Shown here one piece after another: positions 26,284 through 34,341 of a DNA stretch of 64,000 bases. The position numbers and the translations under genes were made by a program. This DNA is from Diaphorobacter caeni (GTDB lineage Bacteria; Pseudomonadota; Gammaproteobacteria; Burkholderiales; Burkholderiaceae_C). The DNA lies in assembly GCF_015354245.1 (NCBI RefSeq), contig NZ_JADKYZ010000006.1, positions 310,001-374,000 on the forward strand, in the 5' to 3' direction. Numbering within the stretch: the first letter of the stretch is position 1; the number at the start of each line of letters is the position of its first letter. The notes under the pieces were generated by a model that saw nothing but the letters and a program-made list of their open reading frames with translations, was not told where the DNA came from and searched no databases.

Positions 26284-26643
26284 ATGAGCACACCTACCAC
26301 CGCCGCCCGCCCCAGCGTGATGCAGCTGGTCATCAAGGAAAAGGCCGCGCTGTACGCGGCGTTCATCCCGTTCTTCGAGGATGGCGGCGTGTTCGTGCCC
26401 ACGGCCAAGGAGTACCGGCTGGGTGACGACGTCTACGTGCTGCTCACTTTGCCTGACGATACGCAGCGTTATCCGGTTGCGGGTAAAGTGGCTTGGGTCA
26501 CCCCGGCGCGCGCTTCCGGCAATCGCACGCAGGGCATTGGCGTGCAGTTCCCCAAAGACGACAAGTCCCGCCAACTGCGCGCCAGAATCGAAGAAATTCT
26601 GGGCTCCAGCCTCGGTTCGGACCGTCCGACGCAGACCATCTGA
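26284..26643 (+). CDS. pilZ: PilZ-domain protein of the type IV pilus class
   Basis: A 119-residue single-domain PilZ protein. The barrel core is VMQLVIKEKAALYAAFIPFFEDGGVFVPT...YRLGDDVYVLLTLPDD...VAGKVAWVTP, with the GIGVQF strand at the end. The RxxxR and D/NxSxxG c-di-GMP contacts of canonical PilZ domains are missing, as in Pseudomonas aeruginosa PilZ, which acts through PilB/FimX rather than by binding the nucleotide. It sits between holB and tatD, the same place as in Pseudomonas, which supports a role in pilus assembly. Confidence 0.9.
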   Translation: MSTPTTAARPSVMQLVIKEKAALYAAFIPFFEDGGVFVPTAKEYRLGDDVYVLLTLPDDTQRYPVAGKVAWVTPARASGNRTQGIGVQFPKDDKSRQLRARIEEILGSSLGSDRPTQTI

Positions 26644-26659
26644 CCATTGTTTGCACTGG

Positions 26660-26718
26660 GCGCTGCGCGCCGCAGCGCACCACGAGCCGGCAGCGAATGT
26701 GCCGGCTTTTTGTTTTTT
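26660..26718 (+). terminator. Tandem hairpins and intrinsic terminator between pilZ and tatD
   Basis: First hairpin: GCGCTGCG/CGCAGCGC arms (26660-26667 and 26671-26678) with a 3-base loop. Second: AGCCGGCA/TGCCGGCT arms (26685-26692 and 26700-26707), 7-base loop, followed by TTTTT-G-TTTTTT to 26718, a textbook Rho-independent terminator. It ends 8 bases before the tatD start codon. Confidence 0.85.
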
Positions 26719-26726
26719 GACGCGAT

Positions 26727-27539
26727 ATGTTTACCGACTCACACTGCCATCTCAACTTCCCGGAGCTGCTCGAGCGGCTCGTGCCCATCCGCGCCGCCAT
26801 GGTCGAGGCCCAGGTGGACCGCGCGCTGTGCATCTGCACCACGATGGAGGAGTTCGAGGGCGTGCACCAGCTGGCGACGAGCTACGACAACTTCTGGGCC
26901 ACGGTCGGCGTGCATCCCGACACCGAAGGCCTGACTGAACCGAGCCTCGACGATCTGCTGGAGCGCGCCGCGCTGCCGCGCGTGATCGCCATTGGTGAGA
27001 CGGGGCTGGACTACTACGGCATGGAAGACCGCAAGGGCGGGCGCACCGTGGCCGATCTTGAATGGCAGCGCGAGCGCTTTCGCACCCACATCCGCGCGGC
27101 GCGGGCCTGCCGCAAGCCGCTGGTGATCCACACCCGCAGCGCGTCGGACGACACGCTGCGCCTGCTGCGCGAAGAGGGCGAGGACGGGGCGGGCAACCAG
27201 GCGGGCGGGGTGTTCCACTGCTTCACCGAAACGGCCGAGGTGGCGCGCGCGGCGCTGGATCTGGGCTACTACATTTCGTTTTCCGGCATCGTCACCTTCA
27301 AGAATGCCCAGCACCTGCGCGACGTTGCCGCGTTCGTGCCGATGGATCGCATCCTCATCGAGACCGACAGCCCGTATCTCGCGCCCGTGCCGTACCGTGG
27401 GAAGGTGAACAATCCTTCCTATGTGCCTTTTGTTGCCAAGCAGCTGGCGGAAGTGAAGGGCACCAGCGTGCAAGATATCGCCGAGGCGACGAGCCGCAAT
27501 TTCGATGAACTGTTTCTCAAAGGGAGCAACGCAGCATGA
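26727..27539 (+). CDS. tatD: TatD-family metal-dependent hydrolase
   Basis: A 270-residue TIM-barrel hydrolase. The N-terminus FTDSHCHLNFPELLERL gives the H-x-H metal ligands and fixes the start. The other ligands follow in order: E in AIGETGLDYYG, H in LVIHTRSA, H in GVFHCFTE and D in IETDSPYLAPVPYRGK. The family includes TatD/YcfH DNases and D-aminoacyl-tRNA-type hydrolases. The intrinsic terminator 8 bases before the start leaves no room for a Shine-Dalgarno site, so initiation is unusual. The stop overlaps the ankyrin gene as ATGA. Confidence 0.93.
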   Translation: MFTDSHCHLNFPELLERLVPIRAAMVEAQVDRALCICTTMEEFEGVHQLATSYDNFWATVGVHPDTEGLTEPSLDDLLERAALPRVIAIGETGLDYYGMEDRKGGRTVADLEWQRERFRTHIRAARACRKPLVIHTRSASDDTLRLLREEGEDGAGNQAGGVFHCFTETAEVARAALDLGYYISFSGIVTFKNAQHLRDVAAFVPMDRILIETDSPYLAPVPYRGKVNNPSYVPFVAKQLAEVKGTSVQDIAEATSRNFDELFLKGSNAA

Positions 27540-28282
27540 TCAACCGTCGGCAAACCATGCTCTGGCTGACCGCATCGTCCGCCGGACTGCTGTCCGCCTG
27601 TGCGCACGCCAGCGTCACTGACGATTTCTTCACCGCCATCATCCGCGACAACGCGAGCGGCATCACTTCGCTTCTGCAGCGCGGCTTTGATCCCAATACG
27701 CTCAGCCCCGAAGGTCAGCCAGCGCTGGTCATGGCGCTGCAGCGCGAGTCGCAGCGTGCGTTCGACGCGCTGATGCAGTCCAAGCGGATCAAGGTCGAGC
27801 AGCGCAACAAGAAGGATGAAAGCGCGCTGATGATCGCGGCGATCAAGGGCAACATCCCGGCCGCCAAGGCGCTGATCGCGCGCGACGGCGACGTCAACAA
27901 GACCGGCTGGACACCGCTGCACTACGCGGCCTCATGCACCACCGAACAGGCCGTGCCGATGATCCAGCTGCTGCTCGAGAACCACGCCTACATCGACGCT
28001 TCCTCGCCCAACGGCACGACGCCGCTGATGATGGCCGTGCGCTACGGCACGGCCGACGCGGCCAGACTGCTGATCGAGGAGGGGGCTGATCCGACCATCA
28101 AGAACGAAAAGGGTCTGACCGCTGTGGAGTTTGCTCAGCAGGCCGATCGCAACGACATGGTGCAGGTGGTGAACGACGCGATCCGCAAGCGCAGGCAATC
28201 GGCTTCGGCGCGCAAGCCGAATGCCGCGGCTCCGGGTGCGCCAGCGGCACCTGCAGCGCCCGCTCAAAAGGGAACTTGGTAA
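27536..28282 (+). CDS. Ankyrin-repeat lipoprotein or periplasmic protein
   Basis: A 248-residue protein with an export signal (INRRQTMLWLTASSAGLLSAC). LSAC can serve as a lipobox, although cleavage after AHA is also possible. Residues about 30-215 hold five to six ankyrin repeats (for example DESALMIAAIKGNIPAAKALIARDG, TPLHYAA, TTPLMMAVRYGTADAARLLIEEGADP). The C-terminal 30 residues are a proline/alanine/lysine tail. It is translationally coupled to tatD. Ankyrin repeats bind partner proteins; the partner here is unknown. A strong bidirectional terminator follows. Confidence 0.88.
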   Translation: MINRRQTMLWLTASSAGLLSACAHASVTDDFFTAIIRDNASGITSLLQRGFDPNTLSPEGQPALVMALQRESQRAFDALMQSKRIKVEQRNKKDESALMIAAIKGNIPAAKALIARDGDVNKTGWTPLHYAASCTTEQAVPMIQLLLENHAYIDASSPNGTTPLMMAVRYGTADAARLLIEEGADPTIKNEKGLTAVEFAQQADRNDMVQVVNDAIRKRRQSASARKPNAAAPGAPAAPAAPAQKGTW

Positions 28283-28317
28283 CCAACTGCACATCGGATC
28301 CTGAGTCCGACGTACGT

Positions 28318-28356
28318 AAAACGGGCCATGCAGGTTGACTGCATGGCCCGTTTTTT
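28318..28356. terminator. Bidirectional Rho-independent terminator between the ankyrin gene and msbA
   Basis: Perfect 13-base arms ACGGGCCATGCAG (28321-28333) and CTGCATGGCCCGT (28339-28351) with a 5-base loop, an A-run before and a T-run (28351-28356) after. It serves the plus-strand tatD-ankyrin unit and the minus-strand msbA gene that ends at 28393. Confidence 0.93.
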
Positions 28357-28392
28357 ATGTCGAGGTTGGCGTGAAATGCCGTAGAAAACGCG

Positions 28393-30186
28393 TCAGTTGT
28401 GAACCGGTGAATGGGCCTGCAGTCGGGCATAGAGTCCGCCCAGCGCCATCAGCTCGGCATGCGTGCCCTGCTCGGCGATCTGGCCGCGCTCCATCACCAC
28501 CACGCGGTCGGCGTGCTCGATGGTGGACAGGCGGTGGGCGATGACGAGGGTGGTGCGACCGCTCATGAGGCGCTGCAGGGCTTCCTGCACCAGACGCTCG
28601 GATTCGGTGTCGAGCGCCGAGGTGGCCTCGTCCAGAATCAGGATGGGCGCGTCCTTGTAGAGCGCGCGTGCAATCGCCAGACGCTGGCGCTGCCCACCGG
28701 AGAGCTGGGTGGCGTTGTGACCCACGACGGTGTGGATGCCGTTCGGCAGCGATGCCACATGGCCCGCCAGATTGGCGGCCTTGAGGCAGTCGTGTACGCG
28801 GGTTTCGTCCATGTCCGAGCCCAGCGCGACGTTGGCGGCGATCGTGTCGTTGAACATCACCACGTCCTGGCTCACCATCGCGAACTGCGAGCGCAGCGAA
28901 GGAAGGTTCCAGTCCTTGAGCGGCACCCCGTCGAGGGAAAGCTCGCCGGAAGAGGGGGTGATGAAGCGCGGCAGCAGATTCACCAGCGTGGTCTTGCCGG
29001 CACCCGAGGGGCCGACCAGCGCGACGATCTCGCCCGCCCTGATGTCGAGCGACAGGCGGTTGAGGGCAGGCATCATGTCCGATTCAAACGACACGGTCAC
29101 ATCGCGCAGCGAGATGCTGCCTTCTGCGCGTTCCTTGCGGTAACTGCCGCCTTCTTCGGTCTGTGTGTCGTTCAGCAGCATCAGGCCGCGTTCAAGCGCC
29201 GCGACGCCGCGCGTGATCGGGTTGGCCATGTCGGCGAGGCGCCGGATCGGCGCGATCAGCATCAGCATGGCGGCGATGAACGATGCAAAGCCGCCGACGG
29301 TCACATCGGTGGTCGCCAGATTGCCATGGCTTTGCCAGAGCGCGATGCAGAGCACGGCCGACAGCGCGACCGAAGCCAGCAGCTGTGTGAGCGGCGTCAT
29401 GGCGGCCGAGGCAATGGTGGACTTGATCGCCAGCGTGCGCAGATTGCGGCTCAGCACGCTGAAACGCTTTGTCTGGCCTTCCTCGGCACCGTGCAGGCGC
29501 ACCATGCGGTGGGCGAGCACGTTTTCTTCGACCACGTAGGCAAGATCGTCGGTTGCCTGCTGGCTGCTCTTGGTGAGCTTGTAGAGGCGGCGCGAGAGCG
29601 TCTTCATGATCCACGAGACGGCGGGGCCCATCACCAGCACGATCAGCGTGAGTTGCCAGTTGAGGTAGATCAGGTAGGCAAAGAGGGCCACGGCGGTGAA
29701 GCCGTCGCGCGAAATGCCCATCAGCGCCTGCACCAGCGCGTTGAAGCCGGTCTGCACCTCGTAGACCACGGTGTTCGAGAGCGCACTGGCGGACTGACGC
29801 GAGAACAGGCTCATGTTGGTCACCAGCAGCCGTTCGAACAGCTGGGTGCGCAGTTTCAGCATGCCTTCGTTGGCGATGCGGGCGAGCGCATAGGCGCCGC
29901 AGAACTGCGCGAGACCGCGTACAAAAAACAGTCCTATCAAAAACAGGGGAACCATCCAGAGACTGAGTGATCCTTGAGTGAAGCCCTGATCAAGCAGTGG
30001 TTTAAGCAGCGCCGGCATCAGGGGTTCCGTGGCAGCTCCCACCAGGGTGGCCACAAGGGCGATAGCCCAGCCCAGACGCTGGTTTCCAAAGTAAGGCAGC
30101 AGCCGCTTCAGACGTTGCAGAAGTGACAAGGATTGAGTGGAGCCCGGCAAATTTGTTTGCACAGCGCTATGATTCGGGGATTGCAT
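28393..30186 (-). CDS. msbA: Lipid A export ATP-binding/permease protein MsbA
   Basis: A 597-residue half-transporter of normal length. The six-helix membrane domain occupies residues about 35-330 (LLPYFGNQRLGWAIALVATLVGAATEP at the start). The nucleotide-binding domain has GPSGAGKTT, the Q-loop in FAMVSQDVVMFNDT, the ABC signature LSGGQRQR, Walker B ILILDEATSALD and the H-loop IAHRLSTIEHAD. As a homodimer it flips core-lipid A across the inner membrane. It is transcribed away from tolB, with 128 bases between the starts. Confidence 0.95.
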   Translation of the reverse strand: MQSPNHSAVQTNLPGSTQSLSLLQRLKRLLPYFGNQRLGWAIALVATLVGAATEPLMPALLKPLLDQGFTQGSLSLWMVPLFLIGLFFVRGLAQFCGAYALARIANEGMLKLRTQLFERLLVTNMSLFSRQSASALSNTVVYEVQTGFNALVQALMGISRDGFTAVALFAYLIYLNWQLTLIVLVMGPAVSWIMKTLSRRLYKLTKSSQQATDDLAYVVEENVLAHRMVRLHGAEEGQTKRFSVLSRNLRTLAIKSTIASAAMTPLTQLLASVALSAVLCIALWQSHGNLATTDVTVGGFASFIAAMLMLIAPIRRLADMANPITRGVAALERGLMLLNDTQTEEGGSYRKERAEGSISLRDVTVSFESDMMPALNRLSLDIRAGEIVALVGPSGAGKTTLVNLLPRFITPSSGELSLDGVPLKDWNLPSLRSQFAMVSQDVVMFNDTIAANVALGSDMDETRVHDCLKAANLAGHVASLPNGIHTVVGHNATQLSGGQRQRLAIARALYKDAPILILDEATSALDTESERLVQEALQRLMSGRTTLVIAHRLSTIEHADRVVVMERGQIAEQGTHAELMALGGLYARLQAHSPVHN

Positions 30187-30238
30187 TGAGGGCGGATTCT
30201 AAGGCTCAGCGTTGTTTACAGATTTCAGCACAGTTTGT

Positions 30239-30261
30239 CACATGGCTTGCTAGGCCATGTG
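30239..30261. promoter_or_regulatory. 8-base inverted repeat in the tolB leader
   Basis: Arms CACATGGC (30239-30246) and GCCATGTG (30254-30261) flank a 7-base spacer in the msbA/tolB divergent gap, 53 bases before the tolB start. No T-run follows, so it is not a terminator. It may be an operator or a leader-RNA hairpin. Confidence 0.35.
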
Positions 30262-30314
30262 TAACATGCGAAGCTCTGTTACCCGGCACGTCTACGGTAT
30301 TTCGTTGGTACACA

Positions 30315-31643
30315 ATGACTATTGACCGAATTTTCCCTAAATTCAATACATCCTCCTTTGCGCAGACTCTGCGCGTCCCCCGGCGACAAGCTGTCGCTGC
30401 GATTGCCTCTCTCTCCGCATTGCCTGCGCTGGCGCAGTTCAAGGTCGAGATCACCGGCGTCGGCATGAAGCAACGGCCGATCGCCATAGCCCCGTTCAAG
30501 GGCGAGGCGCAATCACCCCAGAAGATTTCCTCCATCGTGCGGGCCGATCTGGAGCGCAGCGGCGTCTTCATCGGCGTCGACGCGGCAGGCGAGCAGCTCG
30601 ATGAGAGCTCGCGCCCCGATCTGGCCGCGTGGCGTGCCCGCACGGCCGAGGCGCTCGCCGTAGGCAGCGTCAACCGTCTGGGCGATGGTCGCTTCGATGT
30701 GCGTTTCCGTCTGTGGGACGTGATCAAGGCGCAGGACCTCGGCGGCCAGAGCTATGTGGTGACCCAGGCGGATCTGCGCCTCGTCGCGCACCGCATCTCC
30801 GACTACATCTACGAAAAGCTCACCGGCGAGCGCGGCGTGTTCTCGACGCGCATTGCCTACGTCACCAAGAACGGTGGCCGCTACACCCTGTGGGTGGCGG
30901 ATGCCGACGGCGAGAACTCGCAGTTGGCGTTCGGAAGCTCCGAGCCGATCATCTCGCCCGCATGGTCGCCCTCGGGCACCCAACTGGCCTATGTGTCGTT
31001 CGAATCTCGCAAGCCGGTCGTCTACGTGCAGGACGTCTCGTCCGGCAAGCGCCGCCTGATCGCCAATTTCCGTGGCTCCAACAGCGCGCCCGCCTGGTCG
31101 CCCGATGGCAACACATTGGCGGTGACGTTGAGCCGCGATGGCGGCTCTCAGCTCTACACCATCGGCGCCAGTGGCGGCGGCGAGCCCAGGCGCCTGATGC
31201 AGAGCAGCGGCATCGACACTGAACCGGTGTACTCGACCGATGGCCGCAGCATTTACTTTGTGAGTGATCGCGGCGGTGCGCCGCAGATCTACCGTGTGGG
31301 CGCGGGCGGCGGCAGCGCCGAGCGCGTGACCTTCAGCGGCTCCTACAACATTTCCCCGTCGATCAGCCCCGATGGCCAATATCTGGCCTACATCTCGCGG
31401 GTTGGCGGCGCATACAAACTGCACGTGATGGATCTGAAGTCGGGATCCGTTCAGGCCATCACGGACACGTCAGCTGACGAAAGCCCCAGCTTCGCTCCCA
31501 ACAGCAAGCTCATCGTCTACGCCTCCCAACACGGCGGACGCGATGCGCTCATGACGACGACGCTGGACGGCAAGATCAAGGCCCGCCTTGCGGGCCAGAG
31601 TGGAGACATCCGGGAACCCTCGTGGGCCCCGTATCAGAAGTAA
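30315..31643 (+). CDS. tolB: Tol-Pal periplasmic beta-propeller protein TolB
   Basis: A 442-residue periplasmic protein. The start is ATG 30315; the signal region carries VPRRQAVAAIASLSALPALAQ, with cleavage after ALA. The paired arginines give a Tat-like look, but the full Tat consensus is absent. The N-terminal domain (IAIAPFKGE) is followed by the six-bladed propeller with repeated SPAWSPSGTQLAYVS, APAWSPDGNTLAVT, EPVYSTDGRSIYFVSDR, SPSISPDGQYLAYIS units. TolB links Pal to the inner-membrane TolQRA complex. pal and cpoB follow directly, but tolQRA do not precede it. Confidence 0.96.
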   Translation: MTIDRIFPKFNTSSFAQTLRVPRRQAVAAIASLSALPALAQFKVEITGVGMKQRPIAIAPFKGEAQSPQKISSIVRADLERSGVFIGVDAAGEQLDESSRPDLAAWRARTAEALAVGSVNRLGDGRFDVRFRLWDVIKAQDLGGQSYVVTQADLRLVAHRISDYIYEKLTGERGVFSTRIAYVTKNGGRYTLWVADADGENSQLAFGSSEPIISPAWSPSGTQLAYVSFESRKPVVYVQDVSSGKRRLIANFRGSNSAPAWSPDGNTLAVTLSRDGGSQLYTIGASGGGEPRRLMQSSGIDTEPVYSTDGRSIYFVSDRGGAPQIYRVGAGGGSAERVTFSGSYNISPSISPDGQYLAYISRVGGAYKLHVMDLKSGSVQAITDTSADESPSFAPNSKLIVYASQHGGRDALMTTTLDGKIKARLAGQSGDIREPSWAPYQK

Positions 31644-31697
31644 GCAGTGTTTTTTCCTCAATTTTTTTCATAGTACTGGTTCCTCAGGAGAACTTTC

Positions 31698-32249
31698 ATG
31701 ATTCGTTTTGATTTCAAACGTGCAGCACTTGCACTGACGGTTACTGCATTCCTGGCAGGTTGCAGCTCCGGCGTGAAGCTCGATGACGCCCCCGTCGAAG
31801 ACAAGGGCGCGACTTCCACCACCGGCCAAGGCAGCAACGGTGCCGGCAGCGGCACCGGTTCCAGCACCGTGACGCCCGCCGACATGAACGGCTCGGCACG
31901 TGCCGGCCAGGGCCCCGTGGGCGTGGCTCACATCGTCTACTTCGACTTCGACAGCTATACCGTCAAGTCCGAATACCAATCCGTGCTGGAAGGCCACGCC
32001 CGTTTCCTGAAGGCCAACAACGCCAAGAAGGTGAACCTGGAAGGCCACACCGACCAACGCGGTGGCAGCGAATACAACCTGGCGCTGGGCCAAAAGCGTG
32101 CGGAAGCCGTGCGTCGTTCGCTGGCTCTGCTGGGCGTGCCTGATTCGCAGATGGAAGCCGTGAGCTTCGGCAAGGAAAAGCCTGCATCGCAGGGCAACTC
32201 TGAAGACGCTTTCTCCCAAAACCGTCGCGTTGAATTCTCGTACCGCTGA
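31698..32249 (+). CDS. pal: Peptidoglycan-associated lipoprotein Pal
   Basis: A 183-residue outer-membrane lipoprotein. CAGGAGAAC lies before ATG 31698. The lipobox is FLAGC, then a glycine/serine/threonine-rich flexible linker (residues about 25-70), then the OmpA-like peptidoglycan-binding domain (YFDFDSYTV, LEGHTDQRGGSEYNLALGQKRAEAV, NRRVEF). It anchors the outer membrane to the cell wall and binds TolB. Its stop and the cpoB start share one base (TGATG). Confidence 0.97.
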   Translation: MIRFDFKRAALALTVTAFLAGCSSGVKLDDAPVEDKGATSTTGQGSNGAGSGTGSSTVTPADMNGSARAGQGPVGVAHIVYFDFDSYTVKSEYQSVLEGHARFLKANNAKKVNLEGHTDQRGGSEYNLALGQKRAEAVRRSLALLGVPDSQMEAVSFGKEKPASQGNSEDAFSQNRRVEFSYR

Positions 32250-33034
32250 TGATGAAGCGCTCATTTTCTCCACAACTTCCGCTGATGGCTGCGGTGCTGT
32301 GCGCCAGCTCGCTGCTGGGTGCCTCGGCACATGCGGCGCTGTTCGAAGATGCTGAGGCACGACGTGCGATTCTGGAGATGCGCCAGCGCGTGGACGCGAT
32401 GCAGCAGTCCTCCCAGAGGAACACAGAGCGTTCCGGAGACGATGTAGCGCAAATGCGCCGCAGCCTGCTCGACCTGCAGACACAGATTCAGTCTCTGCAG
32501 AGCGAACAGGCGCGGTTGCGCGGCCAGAATGAGCAGTTGCAGAAGGACGTGTCCGACCTGCAGCAGCGCATGAAGGACGTGGCCAAGGCGACCGATGAGC
32601 GTCTGCGCCAGTTCGAGCCGGTCTCGGTGAACGTCGACGGCAAGGAGTTCAAGGCCGATCCTGCCGAGAAGCGCGATTTCGAAGCGGCCATCACCGTGTT
32701 CCGCACGGGCAAGTTCCCCGAAGCGGGCCAGGCCTTTGCTGCCTTCACGCGCCAGTATCCTCAGAGTGGCTACATGCCATCCGCACGATTCTGGCTGGGC
32801 AATGCGCAGTACGCGCAGCGCGACTACACCAACGCGATCAACAACTTCAAGTCGATCATGACCAACGCTCCGGACCACGCACGTGCGCCCGAAGCCGCGC
32901 TGTCCATCGCCAACTGCCAGGTGGAGCTCAAGGACACCCGTGCAGCACGCAAGACGCTGGAAGACCTGATCCGCGTGTACCCGCAATCGGAAGCCGCCGC
33001 AGCCGCCAAAGAGCGTCTGTCGAAGATGAAGTGA
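32249..33034 (+). CDS. cpoB: Cell division coordinator CpoB (YbgF)
   Basis: A 261-residue periplasmic protein: signal peptide to about residue 27 (LLGASAHAA), an N-terminal trimerising coiled coil at about 40-115 (RRSLLDLQTQIQSLQSEQARLRGQNEQLQ), and C-terminal TPR repeats from about 140 (YPQSGYMPSARFWLGNAQYAQRDYTNAINNFKSI). It couples Tol-Pal constriction with PBP1b-driven peptidoglycan synthesis in E. coli. Third gene of the tolB-pal-cpoB operon. Confidence 0.94.
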   Translation: MMKRSFSPQLPLMAAVLCASSLLGASAHAALFEDAEARRAILEMRQRVDAMQQSSQRNTERSGDDVAQMRRSLLDLQTQIQSLQSEQARLRGQNEQLQKDVSDLQQRMKDVAKATDERLRQFEPVSVNVDGKEFKADPAEKRDFEAAITVFRTGKFPEAGQAFAAFTRQYPQSGYMPSARFWLGNAQYAQRDYTNAINNFKSIMTNAPDHARAPEAALSIANCQVELKDTRAARKTLEDLIRVYPQSEAAAAAKERLSKMK

Positions 33035-33059
33035 TGATGACGACGGTGACGGCAACTTG

Positions 33060-33854
33060 GTGAACGAGCAAGAGCAGGGCGGGGCAGCCGCCATTGATGA
33101 CGCCGATCTGGAGCGTCGATTTGGTGGCCTCGCCCGGCTGTATGGCGTCGAAGGCGCGGCCCGCATTCGCGGCGCGCATGTGGCCGTGATCGGCATCGGC
33201 GGCGTCGGCTCGTGGACGGTCGAGGCGTTGGCCCGCAGTGGTGTGGCGGCGCTCACGCTGATCGATCTCGACCATGTGGCCGAGTCCAACATCAACCGCC
33301 AGATCCATGCGCTCGACACGACCGTCGGGCAGTCCAAGATCGAGGCCATGCGCGAGCGCATCGCGCACATCAATCCCCACTGCCGAGTGACCTGCGTCGA
33401 TGAGTTCGTTGACGAGGAGAACTGGCCCGCACTGCTGCCCGACAAGGTGGATGCGGTGATCGACGCCTGCGACCAGATCCGCGCCAAGACCGCGATGGCG
33501 GCATGGGCGCTCAGGACCAAGACGCTGTTCGTGAGCATCGGTGCCGCCGGAGGCAAGCGCCAGGCGCACCTGGTCGACGTGGCGGACCTCTCGCAGACCA
33601 CGCACGATCCGCTGCTCGCGCAACTGCGCTACCGTCTGCGCAAGTTCCACGGATCACCCAAGGAAGGCAAGAAGATCGGCACGCTGTGCGTCTTCAGCAA
33701 GGAGCCGGTGGCTCCGCCGCACGCATCGTGCAACATCGGCGGGGAGGGCGATGGCTCGCTCAATTGCGCGGGTTATGGCTCAGTGGTGACAGTGACGTCC
33801 ACATTCGGCATGTGCGCCGCCGGGGTGGTCCTGGACCGGCTTGCGGGCAAGTGA
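33060..33854 (+). CDS. tcdA: tRNA threonylcarbamoyladenosine dehydratase TcdA (CsdL)
   Basis: A 264-residue ThiF/E1-like ATP-dependent enzyme that cyclises t6A37 of tRNA to ct6A. The adenylation motif is AVIGIGGVGSWTVEALARSG with the downstream DxxxxSNxNRQ pattern (DHVAESNINRQIHAL), and TLCVFSKEP is a family feature. The start is uncertain: GTG 33060 or TTG 33057. I chose the GTG because the stop of a 9-codon frame starting at 33034 overlaps it as GTGA. It is 25 bases downstream of cpoB and probably reads through from that operon. Confidence 0.9.
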   Translation: MNEQEQGGAAAIDDADLERRFGGLARLYGVEGAARIRGAHVAVIGIGGVGSWTVEALARSGVAALTLIDLDHVAESNINRQIHALDTTVGQSKIEAMRERIAHINPHCRVTCVDEFVDEENWPALLPDKVDAVIDACDQIRAKTAMAAWALRTKTLFVSIGAAGGKRQAHLVDVADLSQTTHDPLLAQLRYRLRKFHGSPKEGKKIGTLCVFSKEPVAPPHASCNIGGEGDGSLNCAGYGSVVTVTSTFGMCAAGVVLDRLAGK

Positions 33855-33872
33855 GCAACTGACGCTGCCGCG

Positions 33873-34169
33873 TCAACCGCCATTCTTGGGCATGTATGCG
33901 GCCACCATCGTGGCGAATTCGGTGGCGAGCTGCTTGCCGTATTCGTGCTGGTTGCGCATCCATACCGCCTGATCCAGCGAGAAATCCTGCCGGTCCGTAC
34001 GTCCGATGGTGCCCATGGATTCGACCAGCGATTGCTCGAACGAGGCCAGTTGCCTCTGCGGATCGCTCTGCGCACGCATCACCAGCGCCACCAACTGGGC
34101 CAGCACGGCCTCATGCAACGCGAGGCGGGTGGAAAACTCCAGCGTGGAATTCTCTGGGGTGATCATCAT
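33873..34169 (-). CDS. Small conserved-looking hypothetical protein
   Basis: A 98-residue, mostly helical protein of no family that I recognise. A strong AAGGAG site lies 3 bases before the first ATG (34169) and 6 before the second (34166); the second is the better start. It has no signal peptide or membrane segment. It contains LALHEAVLAQLVALVMRAQ and ends with AAYMPKNGG. It is convergent with tcdA (18 bases between stops) and lies downstream of the polysaccharide operon, from which 172 bases of non-coding sequence separate it. Confidence 0.65.
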   Translation of the reverse strand: MMITPENSTLEFSTRLALHEAVLAQLVALVMRAQSDPQRQLASFEQSLVESMGTIGRTDRQDFSLDQAVWMRNQHEYGKQLATEFATMVAAYMPKNGG

Positions 34170-34341
34170 GCACTCCTTCGGTACGTTTGAATTCGTTGGT
34201 TTCGGTGGGTTCAGACGACCACCCCTTCTTGAATCCTACGCACCGAGTGCGCGCCTGCGCTGTAGGCCCAGCGCGGAAATCGTTGTGGGTCGGCAGGCCG
34301 AAACACGCTCTTAGGCCAACCACCACTACCGGCCAGCCACG

